Shown: in pieces, positions 29,781-39,708 of the stretch
Layout: every line of letters starts with the position of its first letter
Position numbering within the stretch: the stretch's first letter is position 1
NCBI RefSeq assembly: GCF_003182475.1
Contig: NZ_QGTS01000019.1
Span: 1-64,000, forward strand
Length of the DNA: 64,000 nucleotides
Reading direction: 5' to 3'
DNA from: Mangrovibacter plantisponsor
GTDB lineage: Bacteria; Pseudomonadota; Gammaproteobacteria; Enterobacterales; Enterobacteriaceae
Notes under the pieces: generated by a model
Told to the model about the DNA's origin: nothing
Databases searched by the model: none
The model's input: only the letters and a program-made list of their open reading frames with translations
Position numbers and translations under genes: made by a program

Positions 29781-30853
29781 CTACTCTGATTCATGTGTTA
29801 GGTTCGGATATCCCGCACCATAACCAAACTGTTCTCACATTTTTTAGCGAACAACTTGCCGATGTCTCAGTTGCGAGCCGTACTTTTTTTGTCGTCTCGT
29901 CTGAGCCTGGCATTGCAGCGCAGTACCCTGCGCTGGATATAACGTGTTTCTCGTCAAAAAAAGCCTTGTGTGAAGTAGTAAAACAACAGGCAAAGCAACG
30001 CCGTGAACTGCGTTTCTTTTTCCACGGGCAATTTAACCCGGGAATCTGGCTGGCATTGCTTTCCGGGGCGATTAAGCGCCATCAGGCCTGGTGGCACATC
30101 TGGGGGGCTGATCTGTATGAAACATCGCGCAGTCTTCGTTACCGGTTGTTTTACCTGTTACGCCGCCTGGCGCAACGCCGGGTAGGGCGGGTGTTTGCAA
30201 CCCGGGGAGATCTGGATTATTTCCAGTCGCGTGCACCACGAGTACCTGGCGAGTTGCTCTATTTCCCAACCCGTATGGACCCGGCGCTTAATGCGCTGGA
30301 ACGCACGCATAAAACTGGGCCGCTCACCGTGTTGGTGGGGAACTCTGGCGACCCGACCAACGCCCACATTGCCGCGCTGAAGGCGGTGCATAAGCAATTT
30401 GGTGATACCGTTCAGGTGGTGGTGCCAATGGGGTACCCACCCAATAACCAGGCTTATATTGATACTGTTACCAAAGCGGGGCAGTCACTGTTTTCTGCCG
30501 GGAATATTACGATTTTGCAGGACAGGCTGGCATTTGATGATTACCTTGCGCTGTTACGCCAGTGCGACCTGGGCTATTTCATTTTTGAACGCCAGCAAGG
30601 GATTGGTACACTATGCTTGTTGATTCAGGCTGGAATACCCTGTGTACTGAGCCGCAAGAACCCTTTCTGGCGGGATATGGCCGAACAACATGTGCCTGTT
30701 CTGTTCAGCGATGATACGCTGACAGAGGCGCTGATTCGTGAAGCACAGCGCGAGCTCTCGCTGGTAGATAAAAACACTATCGCATTTTTTAATCCTGCCT
30801 ATATTGCGGGCTGGAAACACGTTATTCACCTTGCCTCGGGAGATTTGGCATGA
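29777..30853 (+). CDS. wecF: TDP-Fuc4NAc:lipid II Fuc4NAc transferase
   Basis: This GT56 glycosyltransferase (358 aa; alias rffT) adds the third sugar, completing ECA lipid III. It starts [16 protein letters not shown] and contains the conserved [18 protein letters not shown] and [19 protein letters not shown] stretches. The start at 29777 overlaps the wzxE stop as ATGA; the longer frame opens inside wzxE and has no support. It is a cytoplasmic, membrane-associated protein without transmembrane segments. Confidence 0.95.
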   Translation: MTTLIHVLGSDIPHHNQTVLTFFSEQLADVSVASRTFFVVSSEPGIAAQYPALDITCFSSKKALCEVVKQQAKQRRELRFFFHGQFNPGIWLALLSGAIKRHQAWWHIWGADLYETSRSLRYRLFYLLRRLAQRRVGRVFATRGDLDYFQSRAPRVPGELLYFPTRMDPALNALERTHKTGPLTVLVGNSGDPTNAHIAALKAVHKQFGDTVQVVVPMGYPPNNQAYIDTVTKAGQSLFSAGNITILQDRLAFDDYLALLRQCDLGYFIFERQQGIGTLCLLIQAGIPCVLSRKNPFWRDMAEQHVPVLFSDDTLTEALIREAQRELSLVDKNTIAFFNPAYIAGWKHVIHLASGDLA

Positions 30854-32202
30854 GTCTGGTTGAGTTTGGCGGCCTGTTTATTGTCTGGCTGCTATCCATC
30901 CTGTTTATTGGCACGCTGACGTTACAGGAGTTCCGTCGGGTGCGGTTTAGCTTTAATGTCTTTTTTTCTTTGTTGTTTTTGCTGACGTTTTATTTCGGCT
31001 TCCCGCTTACCTGTACGCTCTATTTTCGTTTTAATACCGATGTTGCGCCGCCGGGTATTCTGCTGCAGGCGTTACTGTCCTCCACCAGTTTTTATGCCAT
31101 TTATTACGTGGTTTATAAAACCCGCCTGAAGAAAACATCTGCCCCCACTCAGCCTTTTTTCCGCATGAACCGGGTAGAAACCCAGCTTACTTGTGGGTTG
31201 CTGATGGTGATTTCGCTGGTGACGCTGGGTATTTTCTTTGCCCACAATGGTTTCTTGTTGTTCCGTTTGCAGTCTTACAGCCAAATCTTTTCAAGCGAAG
31301 TGTCGGGTGTGGCGCTTAAGCGTTTCTTTTATTTCTTTATTCCTGCCATGCTGGTGGTTTATTCCCTGTACCAAACCAAACGCGCCTGGCTGTTTTTCCT
31401 GGTCAGTACGGTCGGTTTTGGCTTGCTGACATATGTGATTGTGGGTGGTACCCGGGCAAATATTATTATCGCATTTGCTATTTTCCTGTTTATTGGGCTG
31501 ATTCGCGGCTGGATAACATTGTGGATGCTGGCATGCGCAGGGGTTCTTGGTGTCGTTGGTATGTTCTGGCTGGCACTGAAGCGTTATGGGCTTGATGTCC
31601 GCGGAGCTGAAGCATTCTATACCTTCCTGTATTTAACACGGGATACCTTCTCACCCTGGGAGAACCTGGCGCTGCTGATACAGCACTATGGTGAGATCCA
31701 TTTCCAGGGAGTGGCGCCGCTATGGCGTGATTTTTATGTTTTTATCCCTTCATGGCTGTGGCCGGATCGCCCGCATCTGGTACTGAATACTGCCAATTAC
31801 TTCACCTGGGATGTATTGAATAACCATTCAGGGCTGGCAATATCCCCAACCCTTATCGGCTCATTATTGGTGATGGGCGGCGTGGGTTTTATTCCCCTGG
31901 GGGCAATAGCTGTTGGGGGGATCATTAAATGGTTTGACTGGCTGTATACGTTGGGGCAAAACAGCGAAAACCGCTATGTTACTGCGCTACTGCACAGTTT
32001 TTGCTTTGGGGCCATTTTTAACATGATTGTGCTTGCGCGCGAAGGGCTGGATGCCTTTGGTTCGCGGGTGGTGTTCTTTATGGTTATCTTTGGTGCCTGC
32101 CTGGTCGCAGCTAAGCTGCTTTACTGGCTATTTGACGTGAGCGGGTTGGTGAAAACACCACTTCGCCCAGCGGCTCAGGTTTCTACCACTTCAAACTCCT
32201 GA
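30850..32202 (+). CDS. wzyE: ECA polymerase WzyE
   Basis: This polytopic inner-membrane protein (450 aa, about 11 transmembrane segments) polymerises ECA trisaccharide units in the periplasm under WzzE length control. Length equals E. coli. The large periplasmic loop includes a [16 protein letters not shown] stretch and [11 protein letters not shown]. It overlaps wecF by 4 bp (ATGA). Confidence 0.94.
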   Translation: MSLVEFGGLFIVWLLSILFIGTLTLQEFRRVRFSFNVFFSLLFLLTFYFGFPLTCTLYFRFNTDVAPPGILLQALLSSTSFYAIYYVVYKTRLKKTSAPTQPFFRMNRVETQLTCGLLMVISLVTLGIFFAHNGFLLFRLQSYSQIFSSEVSGVALKRFFYFFIPAMLVVYSLYQTKRAWLFFLVSTVGFGLLTYVIVGGTRANIIIAFAIFLFIGLIRGWITLWMLACAGVLGVVGMFWLALKRYGLDVRGAEAFYTFLYLTRDTFSPWENLALLIQHYGEIHFQGVAPLWRDFYVFIPSWLWPDRPHLVLNTANYFTWDVLNNHSGLAISPTLIGSLLVMGGVGFIPLGAIAVGGIIKWFDWLYTLGQNSENRYVTALLHSFCFGAIFNMIVLAREGLDAFGSRVVFFMVIFGACLVAAKLLYWLFDVSGLVKTPLRPAAQVSTTSNS

Positions 32203-32211
32203 CAAAACATC

Positions 32212-32952
32212 ATGAAAACGACGTTGATGGTGCCGGAATACCGTATCCGGCATCTGAATATTCTCGGCTGGCGTAATATGGCTCACGCTTTGGAATCTTT
32301 ATGGCCCGGCGGCGTGTTATGCAAGGGCACGTTGATTGCCATCAATGCAGAAAAAGTGTTGGTCACCGAAGACGATAATGCCATTCGTGAACTGGTTGAC
32401 CTGGCTGAATATAAATATGCCGACGGCATAAGTGTTGTGCGTGCTATTCGCAAAAAATACCCGCAGGCTCAGGTATCTCGTGTCGCGGGCGCAGATTTGT
32501 GGGAAGCCATGATGGAAAAGGCCGGGAGTACCGGGGCTGGGGTGTTTTTATTAGGGGGCAAACCGGAAGTCTTGCAGGAAACCGCTAATAAATTAAAGGC
32601 TCGCTGGAATGTGAATATTGTGGGTATGCAGGATGGCTATTTTAAGCCAGAGATGCAACACGCAGTGTTTGAACGGGTCAAACACAGTGGCGCTGCGTTT
32701 GTCACGGTTGCTATGGGGTCGCCCAGGCAGGAAAGAGTGATGCGTGACTGCCGCCAGGTATACCCGGACGCGCTATATATGGGAGTCGGTGGCACCTATG
32801 ATGTTTTTACCGGCCATGTTAAGCGGGCGCCCCGCTTTTGGCAGAATCTGGGGCTCGAGTGGCTGTATCGTTTGCTGTCACAGCCCAGCCGCCTTGGCCG
32901 CCAGTTACGTTTAGTGCGTTTTTTACGCTGGTATTATTCAGGGCAGCTTTAA
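32212..32952 (+). CDS. wecG: UDP-ManNAcA:lipid I transferase
   Basis: This GT26 (WecG/TagA/CpsF) family enzyme (246 aa; alias rffM) adds ManNAcA to lipid I, giving ECA lipid II. Family motifs seen are [27 protein letters not shown] and [17 protein letters not shown]. It begins nine bases after wzyE and is the last gene of the operon; a palindromic hairpin follows at 32969-32990. Confidence 0.96.
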   Translation: MKTTLMVPEYRIRHLNILGWRNMAHALESLWPGGVLCKGTLIAINAEKVLVTEDDNAIRELVDLAEYKYADGISVVRAIRKKYPQAQVSRVAGADLWEAMMEKAGSTGAGVFLLGGKPEVLQETANKLKARWNVNIVGMQDGYFKPEMQHAVFERVKHSGAAFVTVAMGSPRQERVMRDCRQVYPDALYMGVGGTYDVFTGHVKRAPRFWQNLGLEWLYRLLSQPSRLGRQLRLVRFLRWYYSGQL

Positions 32953-32968
32953 TTGTTGTTCTGTGAGG

Positions 32969-32990
32969 CTGGCGGCCTGTTTGCCGCCAG
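32969..32990. terminator. Palindromic hairpin at the end of the ECA operon
   Basis: CTGGCGGC and GCCGCCAG form an 8-bp perfect stem with a six-base loop, 17 bp after the wecG stop. There is no T run on either strand, so it may be a processing or stability element or a weak terminator rather than a standard intrinsic one. Confidence 0.5.
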
Positions 32991-33186
32991 ATAATCATCC
33001 CCGTTGTTTTTCCCTTCCTGTGGCTGTGTTGGCCGCATATGGCAATGCGGTTGTCCGCTATTCAATTTGCTATTTCCGAAAAATTCATCAAGTATTGCCC
33101 GCTTTTAAACTTCCCGGACGCGGTTGTCACGGGAAAACACAAGAACCGGCATAACCGGGCAGCTTTTGAAGTACAGGAACGTTTCT

Positions 33187-34572
33187 ATGGCAACACAACC
33201 AAACACACTGCAGCGCGGCTTACAGGCGCGGCACATCGAACTTATCGCATTAGGGGGCACAATTGGCGTTGGGCTGTTTATGGGGGCCTCCAGCACCCTT
33301 AAATGGGCAGGGCCTTCTGTTATGCTCGCATACCTGCTTGCAGGGGTCTTTGTCTTTCTCATTATGCGTTCAATGGGGGAGATGCTCTTCCTTGAACCTG
33401 TTGCAGGCTCATTTGCTGTATATGCTCACCGCTATCTCGGCCCATACTGGGGGTATTTAACTGCCTGGTCATACTGGTTTATGTGGATGGCGGTGGGTAT
33501 TTCGGAAGTCACTGCTGTCGGGGTTTATACCCAGTTCTGGTTCCCCGAACTGCCACAGTGGATCCCCGCATTGACAGCAGTGGCGTTAGTCGCTGTGGCT
33601 AATTTGGCCGCTGTGCGTTTGTATGGCGAAATCGAGTTCTGGTTCGCGATGATTAAGGTAACCACCATTATTGTGATGATAGTGGTTGGCCTGGCGGTGA
33701 TTTTCTTTGGCTTTGGGCACAATGGGCAACCAGTCGGGCTGCATAACCTCACCGCTCATGGCGGGTTCTTTGCCGGGGGCTGGAAAGGCTTTTTAACCGC
33801 ACTGTGTATTGTAGTGGCGTCTTACCAGGGTGTGGAGCTGGTAGGGATTACAGCAGGAGAGGCACAAAACCCGCAGGTGACCTTGCGCCGGGCAATCAGC
33901 AAAATCTTTTGGCGCATCCTGATTTTTTATGTCGGCGCCATTTTTATCATTGTTTCGCTGTTTTCCTGGCAGGATGTGGGTGGCAGTGGCAGCCCCTTTG
34001 TGCTGACCTTCGCGCGTATTGGTATTACTTCTGCCGCCGCGATTATTAATGTAGTAGTGCTGACTGCCGCGCTCTCGGGTTGTAATAGTGGTATGTATAG
34101 CTGTGGGCGCATGCTGTATGCCCTGGCTAAGAATGGCCAGTTACCTGCTAAACTGGCCCGTGTGTCACGCCATGGCGTGCCGGTTATTGCTGTTGCGGTC
34201 TCGGTGGTTATCCTGCTGCTTGGATCCGGTCTGAATTACGTTATTCCATCGCCTCAGCGTGTCTTTGTTTATGTCTACAGTGCCAGTGTGTTACCGGGAA
34301 TGCTGCCCTGGTTTGTTATCCTGGTGAGCCAGTTGCGTTTCAGGGTGGTTCACCAGCAGGCAATGGCATCGCATCCGTTCCGGTCAATGCTTTTCCCGTG
34401 GGCAAACTACCTGACACTGGCTTTTCTGGCTTGTGTCCTGGTTGGCATGGGGTTAAACCCAGAAACACGTGTCTCATTGATTGTGGGCGTTGTCTTTCTC
34501 GGGCTGATTTCACTAATTTGGTGTGCTTTACGGAATAAGCGGGTTAAAAATGTGCAGGAACCAGCTAAATAA
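33187..34572 (+). CDS. yifK: Amino-acid permease YifK (ThrP; threonine/serine transport)
   Basis: This AAT-family (APC superfamily) inner-membrane permease of 461 aa has about 12 transmembrane segments. The family start [19 protein letters not shown] is present. In E. coli and Salmonella YifK has been tied to threonine/serine uptake and is repressed by Lrp and by the small RNAs GcvB and DapZ. I start at 33187 because AGGAACG precedes the ATG and [16 protein letters not shown] aligns with the E. coli N-terminus. The first codons are CA-rich, a likely GcvB site. Confidence 0.94.
   Translation: MATQPNTLQRGLQARHIELIALGGTIGVGLFMGASSTLKWAGPSVMLAYLLAGVFVFLIMRSMGEMLFLEPVAGSFAVYAHRYLGPYWGYLTAWSYWFMWMAVGISEVTAVGVYTQFWFPELPQWIPALTAVALVAVANLAAVRLYGEIEFWFAMIKVTTIIVMIVVGLAVIFFGFGHNGQPVGLHNLTAHGGFFAGGWKGFLTALCIVVASYQGVELVGITAGEAQNPQVTLRRAISKIFWRILIFYVGAIFIIVSLFSWQDVGGSGSPFVLTFARIGITSAAAIINVVVLTAALSGCNSGMYSCGRMLYALAKNGQLPAKLARVSRHGVPVIAVAVSVVILLLGSGLNYVIPSPQRVFVYVYSASVLPGMLPWFVILVSQLRFRVVHQQAMASHPFRSMLFPWANYLTLAFLACVLVGMGLNPETRVSLIVGVVFLGLISLIWCALRNKRVKNVQEPAK
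33190..33208 (+). promoter_or_regulatory. CA-rich GcvB-type target at the start of yifK
   Basis: Codons 2-8 of yifK read GCAACACAACCAAACACAC, the kind of CA-rich stretch that pairs with the G/U-rich R1 region of GcvB. CA repeats just inside the coding region also act as translational enhancers. The match to known Salmonella yifK regulation supports the call; pairing was not computed. Confidence 0.55.
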
Positions 34573-34625
34573 GCGACAGGTTGCACAGAACATAACCAAA
34601 CGCGCTTTTTATTTAAAAAAAGCAC

Positions 34626-34654
34626 TAGACAGGTGAGCACTAAGTCCGTAATAT
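34626..34654 (+). promoter_or_regulatory. Promoter of the argX-hisR-leuT-proM tRNA operon
   Basis: TAGACA (34626-34631) and TAATAT (34649-34654) are spaced exactly 17 bp. A T/A-tract (TTTTTATTTAAAAAAAGC) lies just upstream as a possible UP element, and the downstream CCGCCTCCGC is a GC-rich discriminator, typical of stringently controlled stable-RNA promoters. Confidence 0.85.
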
Positions 34655-34675
34655 CCGCCTCCGCAACGGCGCTAC

Positions 34676-34752
<77 letters not shown>

Positions 34753-34806
34753 TTTTGTGAGGCGCTTTGAGCTGCGGTGGTAGAATGACCGCGAAAGATT
34801 TACAGT

Positions 34807-34883
34807 GGTGGCTATAGCTCAGTTGGTAGAGCCCTGGATTGTGATTCCAGTTGTCGTGGGTTCGAGTCCCATTAGCCACCCCA
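34807..34883 (+). tRNA. hisR: tRNA-His (GTG)
   Basis: A 77-nt tRNA beginning with the extra 5' G of tRNA-His (GGTGGCTATAGCTCAG), anticodon GTG in GATTGTGATTC, and an encoded CCA end. Second of four in the operon. Confidence 0.97.
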
Positions 34884-34897
34884 TTATTTAGTGGAAT

Positions 34898-34984
34898 GCG
34901 AAGGTGGCGGAATTGGTAGACGCGCTAGCTTCAGGTGTTAGTGTCCTTACGGACGTGAGGGTTCAAGTCCCTCCCCTCGCACCA
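34898..34984 (+). tRNA. leuT: tRNA-Leu (CAG)
   Basis: An 87-nt class II tRNA begins GCGAAGGTGGCGGAATTGG, with anticodon CAG in CTTCAGGTG, a long variable arm (TGTCCTTACGGACGT) and an encoded CCA end. Third of four in the operon. Confidence 0.97.
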
Positions 34985-35021
34985 CAACTTAGGTTTTAAA
35001 AAAAGTAAAATAGCAGTATTT

Positions 35022-35098
35022 CGGCGAGTAGCGCAGCCTGGTAGCGCAACTGGTTTGGGACCAGTGGGTCGGAGGTTCGAATCCTCTCTCGCCGACCA
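35022..35098 (+). tRNA. proM: tRNA-Pro (TGG)
   Basis: A 77-nt cloverleaf begins CGGCGAGTAGCGCAG, with anticodon TGG in GTTTGGGACC and an encoded CCA end. Last of the four. Confidence 0.97.
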
Positions 35099-35105
35099 AT
35101 TTTAG

Positions 35106-35129
35106 AACCCCGCTTCGGCGGGGTTTTTT
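35106..35129 (+). terminator. Terminator of the tRNA operon
   Basis: AACCCCGC / GCGGGGTT stem with TTCG loop and six T, seven bases after tRNA-Pro. Confidence 0.95.
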
Positions 35130-35176
35130 GTATTTAAAATTGCAGTTTTCGGCATTAACGCCGGTTTTCCTTTCTC

Positions 35177-35290
35177 TGTCGCAGTTTGGCGACTTTCCCT
35201 CGTGCTGTTGTCTCTATTCAGTAACATTTAACGTTATGATTTTTAAAGTATGTTTCCCGGCTGCATGGTACTTGTCGTTGGTGCCCGACA
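35177..35290 (+). promoter_or_regulatory. Three GlrR binding boxes upstream of glmZ
   Basis: The GlrR (YfhA) consensus is TGTC-N10-GACA. One perfect match lies at 35273-35290 (TGTC, ten bases, GACA). Two near matches lie upstream at 35177-35194 (TGTC-N10-GACT) and 35209-35226 (TGTC-N10-AACA). Three such activating sites upstream of glmY/glmZ are known in Enterobacteriaceae. They sit about 120 to 230 bp from the start point, as expected for a sigma-54 enhancer. Confidence 0.85.
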
Positions 35291-35382
35291 TCTCTTATCT
35301 GTTGGGGAGATACGGCGCGTTGCATTACCCTGCGAAAGCCCGCCACCCGTGCCCTGAGGCCTGAATAATCTGACTGTAACTT

Positions 35383-35398
35383 TGGCATCATTTGTGCA
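35383..35398 (+). promoter_or_regulatory. Sigma-54 promoter of glmZ
   Basis: TGGCATCATTTGTGCA has the invariant GG and GC dinucleotides with exactly ten bases between, the -24/-12 sigma-54 signature, and places the start near 35410. An overlapping sigma-70 -10 (AATATA or TATACG at about 35400) is also possible, as known for these sRNA genes. Confidence 0.85.
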
Positions 35399-35409
35399 AG
35401 AATATACGG

Positions 35410-35610
35410 GTAGATGCTCATTCCACCTGTTATGTTCGCTTTATGCCTCATAATGCCAGGAATGATGCAGAGCCTTTGCGGTGCTTATCGTCCAAAGACA
35501 GATGTCGGTTTCACCCTCATCAGACACCATGGACATAACGTTGAGTGAAGCACCAAGCTTGTTGTTATATGACCTGATTTAACACCTGCCCAGTGGGCAG
35601 GTGTTTTTTT
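35410..35610 (+). ncRNA. glmZ: Small regulatory RNA GlmZ
   Basis: This Hfq-dependent sRNA activates translation of glmS (glucosamine-6-phosphate synthase) when not cleaved by RNase E/RapZ, and its decoy GlmY protects it. The sequence from GTAGATGCTCATTCCA to a GC-rich terminator (ACACCTGCC-cagt-GGGCAGGTGT plus T7) is colinear with E. coli GlmZ as remembered, including GGTGCTTATCGTCCA, CAGATGTCG, ATCAGACACCATGGACA and AACGTTGAGTGAAGCACC. It lies just before hemY, as in E. coli. The 35130-35627 gap holds this RNA and its control region and no protein gene. Confidence 0.95.
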
Positions 35611-35627
35611 ATGGGAGAAAGGTGAGG

Positions 35628-36830
35628 TTAGCTGTTTGGCTTGTCGCTGGGGTTAACACTCAACAACAGGCCTTCCCGGCGCATTGTTGCCGCTTCTGCG
35701 GGTTCTTTCAGGCGGTCGAGAGTATCTGCCAGCAAGGCATAATCCTCGGCGTCCGGGCGCTGTTTCAGGGCGGCACGAAACGCCAGGCTGGCTTCCTGCC
35801 ATTCTGCGTGCTGCATCAGCAACTGACCTAACGTGCGCCACAGTAATGGGCGGTCACCCTGCAGTTTGATTTGCTGGCGCAACGCTTTTTCCAGCACAGA
35901 TGGATCGCCTGATTTAAGCTGTGGCATCAGTGTTACCAGCCGGTCATCGTACTGGCGTTTTAAACCTGCCAGAATAATTTTTTCTGCACTGGTGTGGTCG
36001 TTACACTCAATCAGGCGTTTTGCCATCGCCACCTGCAGCAAGGTTTGCTGGCGGGTTTTACGTGGCTGATTCTTCCACCAGTTATTTAACCCTTCGCTGC
36101 CTTGCTCAGCCATTGCCTGGTTAATTAACCCAAGCCATGCCTGCTCTTGCAGCGCTTCGCGGTGTGCATCATCTGCAACCCCGGCTTTTGCCATAGAAGG
36201 GAGGATATCCAGCAAGGCATTCCATGCGCCGGTACGGATGTAAGCCTGTTCAGCAAGGCGTAATACTTCCGGGTGGCGTGGTGCAATATCCAGAAGCTTG
36301 TCCACGCCGTGGCGGGCCGCGTGATCTTCATTGCGGGCCAGTTGCAAGCGAACCCGGGTAATATCTACCGGGATCTGGTCGTTGTCGGCCAGCTCAGCCG
36401 CCCGTTCCAGGTGCTGGTTGGCGCGCATTTCATCGCCCCGCTGTTGAGCGGCTTCAGCAGCCAGCAAGTAGTTCACCAGTGGTTGTTCTGCATGATCGGC
36501 ATTTTTAGCCATCAGCTTCTCAACTTGCTGGTAATCCCCTTCGGCCAGTTTTAGCAACGCCTGGCGGGTTTGCTTGCGTGCGCGTGTGCGTTTGCGGCCC
36601 ACAAACCAGCCATGGGTACGTGCACCGGTTCTGAATACTTTACGCAGCAGCCATTCAACCGCGAACAACACCAGCATTAGCAGAACCAGCATGATAACCA
36701 GCCCGGTTACACTGGTTTCAATGTTGTAATTGTCTGTCTGAATCAGTACGTACCCTTGATGCCCGGCGAGCATTGGGCCAAGCACGATGCCTGCAATCAG
36801 TAATAAAAACAGCAACAAGACTTTCAGCAT
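35628..36830 (-). CDS. hemY: Heme-biosynthesis-associated TPR protein HemY
   Basis: This inner-membrane protein (400 aa) of the HemY family is unrelated to protoporphyrinogen oxidase of the same name. Two N-terminal hydrophobic segments (about 3-23 and 41-61) are followed by a cytoplasmic tetratricopeptide-repeat domain rich in Ala, Leu and Arg. In E. coli it is thought to assist the late heme or metabolic branch, but the mechanism is unclear. The gene is the last of hemCDXY; its start is two bases after hemX. Confidence 0.93.
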   Translation of the reverse strand: MLKVLLLFLLLIAGIVLGPMLAGHQGYVLIQTDNYNIETSVTGLVIMLVLLMLVLFAVEWLLRKVFRTGARTHGWFVGRKRTRARKQTRQALLKLAEGDYQQVEKLMAKNADHAEQPLVNYLLAAEAAQQRGDEMRANQHLERAAELADNDQIPVDITRVRLQLARNEDHAARHGVDKLLDIAPRHPEVLRLAEQAYIRTGAWNALLDILPSMAKAGVADDAHREALQEQAWLGLINQAMAEQGSEGLNNWWKNQPRKTRQQTLLQVAMAKRLIECNDHTSAEKIILAGLKRQYDDRLVTLMPQLKSGDPSVLEKALRQQIKLQGDRPLLWRTLGQLLMQHAEWQEASLAFRAALKQRPDAEDYALLADTLDRLKEPAEAATMRREGLLLSVNPSDKPNS

Positions 36831-36832
36831 GA

Positions 36833-38008
36833 TTACTCTCCCTGTACCGGCTGTGTAGTTGCGTCGCCAGAATCCGCGCTAACGCCTGGTTGGGACAATA
36901 AGTTGCGCACGCGTGTCTGCATTAATTTTTCCAGAATTGGCTGGCTTTGCAGTGAGTCCGGAACATCCATGCTGATATCTTGCTGGCTCAGCGAGTCCAG
37001 GCTTTGCAGGAAGGCTTTGGTCGCCGCATCATTGGTATCGTAATAAGCGCGTACCCAGGTCGAGACATTTTCCAGCGCCTGTTTATACACTTCGTCCTGA
37101 TGGCGGGGAACCGCCTGTGCAGCGACTAACAAACGTGAGCGCAAGTTTTCACGCAGGTAAACATCCTGGTTTGGTGCCAGCAATGGGACTGCCGTTTCAT
37201 CCCTGCGGCGTATGGTGATAAAGCTGTCCATAAAGTTGTGCCAGCTCTTCGTCAGGTTTTCACGCCACTGGCTGAAGGAACCAGACAGCTCACTGCTGTC
37301 GTCGTCCATGGGTGTGTCATCCGTGGTGTTATCAGCAAGGCGGAGATTATCAATTTGGTTGGTAAGCTGATTAAGCTGCAAAATAATGCCGTCATAGTCG
37401 ACTTGCGTCAGGGCGGACAACGTTGATAAATCTTGCGTGATGGCACGGCGGGCAGGTAGCAAACTGGGGTCATTCATGTCAGCCAGGCTGGCATCGGCGC
37501 TTTTCAGCAGGGCGGCGGCGGTAGTGACATCCTGGTCGCTCCATAACTTCCGCGCGGCCAGTTTTACCAGAAAGTCTGCCTGTGACAGCATCCATGTTTT
37601 GGCATCTGATCCAGAAATGGTCGCCACTTTTTGTTCCAGTTCAGACAGTTGAGCTGCCTGAGCCTGTTGTTGCTTGTGTGCCTGAGCGAGCGCATCAGCC
37701 TGTGCTTCAACGGTTTTTTGCAACGCGGCGTTCTGTTGCGTTTGCTGATGCTGCAAAGCGGTTAACTGATCAATTACGGTATCACTGGTTGACGTTTGCG
37801 TTGCCAGTTGATGTTTGGCCCAGGTCCATACCCCGGCACTGCAAGCCAGCGCAATGGCGATAGCAACCACGCCTAACGCAATTCCTGCGCTGCCACTCTG
37901 TTTTTTCTTGTCTTCCGCATGACGTGTTGTACCGGTGTTTTGTGATACTGAGGATTCTTCCACCCGGGTTTCGTCAGTTGCGGCGGAGTCGTTATGTTGT
38001 TCCGTCAT
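36833..38008 (-). CDS. hemX: HemX family membrane protein
   Basis: This 391-aa protein was once named as a uroporphyrinogen III methyltransferase, but it has no methyltransferase motif, so that activity is doubtful. Visible are an acidic, Ser/Thr-rich N-terminus, one transmembrane helix (about 42-64, with [19 protein letters not shown]), and a Gln/Ala-rich coiled coil (about 80-135). A Ser/Asp-rich patch lies near 230-245. It is cotranscribed with hemD, 12 bp upstream. Confidence 0.92.
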   Translation of the reverse strand: MTEQHNDSAATDETRVEESSVSQNTGTTRHAEDKKKQSGSAGIALGVVAIAIALACSAGVWTWAKHQLATQTSTSDTVIDQLTALQHQQTQQNAALQKTVEAQADALAQAHKQQQAQAAQLSELEQKVATISGSDAKTWMLSQADFLVKLAARKLWSDQDVTTAAALLKSADASLADMNDPSLLPARRAITQDLSTLSALTQVDYDGIILQLNQLTNQIDNLRLADNTTDDTPMDDDSSELSGSFSQWRENLTKSWHNFMDSFITIRRRDETAVPLLAPNQDVYLRENLRSRLLVAAQAVPRHQDEVYKQALENVSTWVRAYYDTNDAATKAFLQSLDSLSQQDISMDVPDSLQSQPILEKLMQTRVRNLLSQPGVSADSGDATTQPVQGE

Positions 38009-38020
38009 TATGGCATCCCA

Positions 38021-38770
38021 TTAATAAAGTGATTGCAGGGTGCGCAAAAGCGCATCGTTATCAGCATTTTCGGCGACAGTGATTTCTTCCCAGCCCAATT
38101 CCCGGGCAACCTGCGCCAGCCGCTCGCTGACGACAACAAGCCGGCAGCGGAATAACCAGTTAGTTCGATACAATTCGGGAATCGTGTTCGTGAGTTGCGT
38201 GAGCATCTCGCCACTTGTCACCACCAGTATGCGGATCCCACGGTTTTGCCAGCGCCAGGCCTCTTCAAGGCCATCATACTGGCAGGGTTGGCGTTGGTAA
38301 CATTCGCAGACTGTCACTGCCGCACCTCGCTCGCTCAGCGTATCAGTGAGCAACTCCCGCCCACCATTGCCGCGCAAAATGAGCGCACGTTTCCCGGCAA
38401 CATTCTGTAATTCAGGTAATTGTAGCAAGGTTTCGCTGGTTTCCCGATCTCGTGGGTAGCTAATTGGCAGCCTGCTCACGGTATGCAGTGCCAGAGCAGT
38501 AGTGCGGCCAACCGCAAATGCCTGGATATGGCCCGGCCAGCTTAACCGGGTTGCGGCAAGCTCTGCCTGGGCAAATTGCACTGCATGCCGGGAAACGGCA
38601 AACAGCAAATCGCCCTGTGCAAGCTCGCCCAGTAGCGCCGGGAGTTGGCTTAATGCATTACCCCGGGCGAATTCAATCAAAGGAAAGTGCCAGGCCTCTC
38701 GCCCGAGAGCCCGGAGACGGCTAACCAGCGCTTCCCCATCAGGCGATGGGCGAGTGACCAAAATACTCAT
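38021..38770 (-). CDS. hemD: Uroporphyrinogen-III synthase
   Basis: This enzyme (249 aa) closes and isomerises hydroxymethylbilane to uroporphyrinogen III. Like the family, it is poorly conserved but recognisable by [19 protein letters not shown] at the start, [11 protein letters not shown], and LVVTSGEML in the C-terminal lobe. Its start overlaps the hemC stop by 4 bp. Confidence 0.95.
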   Translation of the reverse strand: MSILVTRPSPDGEALVSRLRALGREAWHFPLIEFARGNALSQLPALLGELAQGDLLFAVSRHAVQFAQAELAATRLSWPGHIQAFAVGRTTALALHTVSRLPISYPRDRETSETLLQLPELQNVAGKRALILRGNGGRELLTDTLSERGAAVTVCECYQRQPCQYDGLEEAWRWQNRGIRILVVTSGEMLTQLTNTIPELYRTNWLFRCRLVVVSERLAQVARELGWEEITVAENADNDALLRTLQSLY

Positions 38771-39708
38771 TGCGGCTTTTCACCTTGATAAACGTCGTGA
38801 AGAATTTGGCTCGCACCGCGTGCCAGCAGTTCTTCAGCAAGACTAATACCCATTGCTTCAGCTTGTCCTGGTTCACCACGGCGTTCACCCGCGATGATTT
38901 GTGAACCATCAGGCGCGCCAACCAGTGCCCGTAACCATAACTGGCCATTTTCCAGCAGTGCAAAACTGCCAATGGGTACCTGGCAACCACCTTCCAGGCG
39001 CGTATTCATTGCACGCTCGGCAGTCACCCGGATAGCGGTATCGGTATCATGCAATGGTGCGAGTAACTCACGAGTCCATGTATCATTGAGGCGGCATTCA
39101 ACACCAACCGCACCTTGCCCAACTGCTGGCAGGCTTACTTCAGGTGCGAGCGCTTCCCGAATCCGGTCTTCCAGTTTAAGGCGTTTTAAGCCAGCCACAG
39201 CCAGAATAATGGCATCATATTCACCGCTATCCAGTTTACCCAGCCGGGTACCGACATTACCGCGTAATGAGCGAATTTGCAGGTCAGGGCGGCGCGCCGC
39301 AATTTGGCACTGGCGACGCAGGCTGGATGTTCCTACGACTGCGCCTTGTGGCAGTGAGTCCAGGCTGGTGTAGTGGTTGGATACAAATGCATCGCGTGGG
39401 TCTTCCCGCTCGCAAATGGTGACCAGCCCCAGGCCTTCAGGGAAGGCAACCGGTACATCTTTCATTGAGTGAACGGCGATATCAGCCCGATTCTCCAGCA
39501 TCGCCAGCTCGAGTTCTTTGACAAACAAGCCCTTACCGCCCACTTTTGCAAGGGGAGTGTCAAGCAACACATCACCACGAGTGACCATCGGAACCAGTTC
39601 AACCTGCAAATCCGGGTGGTATGCCTGCAAACGTTGTTTGACATATTGTGCTTGCCACAGCGCAAGCGGGCTTTGCCGGGTGGCAATTCGTAATACTTTG
39701 TCTACCAT
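38767..39708 (-). CDS. hemC: Hydroxymethylbilane synthase (porphobilinogen deaminase)
   Basis: This enzyme (313 aa) polymerises four porphobilinogens. The dipyrromethane cofactor attaches to Cys242 in [10 protein letters not shown]; catalytic and cofactor contacts are seen in HSMKDVP and SLRRQCQ. The length matches E. coli. It is the first gene of hemCDXY and lies divergent from cyaA across 272 bp. Confidence 0.97.
   Translation of the reverse strand: MVDKVLRIATRQSPLALWQAQYVKQRLQAYHPDLQVELVPMVTRGDVLLDTPLAKVGGKGLFVKELELAMLENRADIAVHSMKDVPVAFPEGLGLVTICEREDPRDAFVSNHYTSLDSLPQGAVVGTSSLRRQCQIAARRPDLQIRSLRGNVGTRLGKLDSGEYDAIILAVAGLKRLKLEDRIREALAPEVSLPAVGQGAVGVECRLNDTWTRELLAPLHDTDTAIRVTAERAMNTRLEGGCQVPIGSFALLENGQLWLRALVGAPDGSQIIAGERRGEPGQAEAMGISLAEELLARGASQILHDVYQGEKPQ

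Noticed and set aside
33039-33302. 87-codon ORF overlapping the yifK start
   Set aside because: Different frame from yifK, no ribosome site, and it runs into the conserved yifK coding sequence.
35128-35451. Two ORFs of 77-78 codons in the tRNA-hemY gap
   Set aside because: They cross the GlrR boxes and the sigma-54 promoter of glmZ; the non-coding explanation accounts for the conserved blocks.
36833-38008. HemX as uroporphyrinogen III methyltransferase
   Set aside because: The protein has one membrane helix and a coiled coil, with none of the SAM-binding motifs of CobA/CysG-type enzymes.
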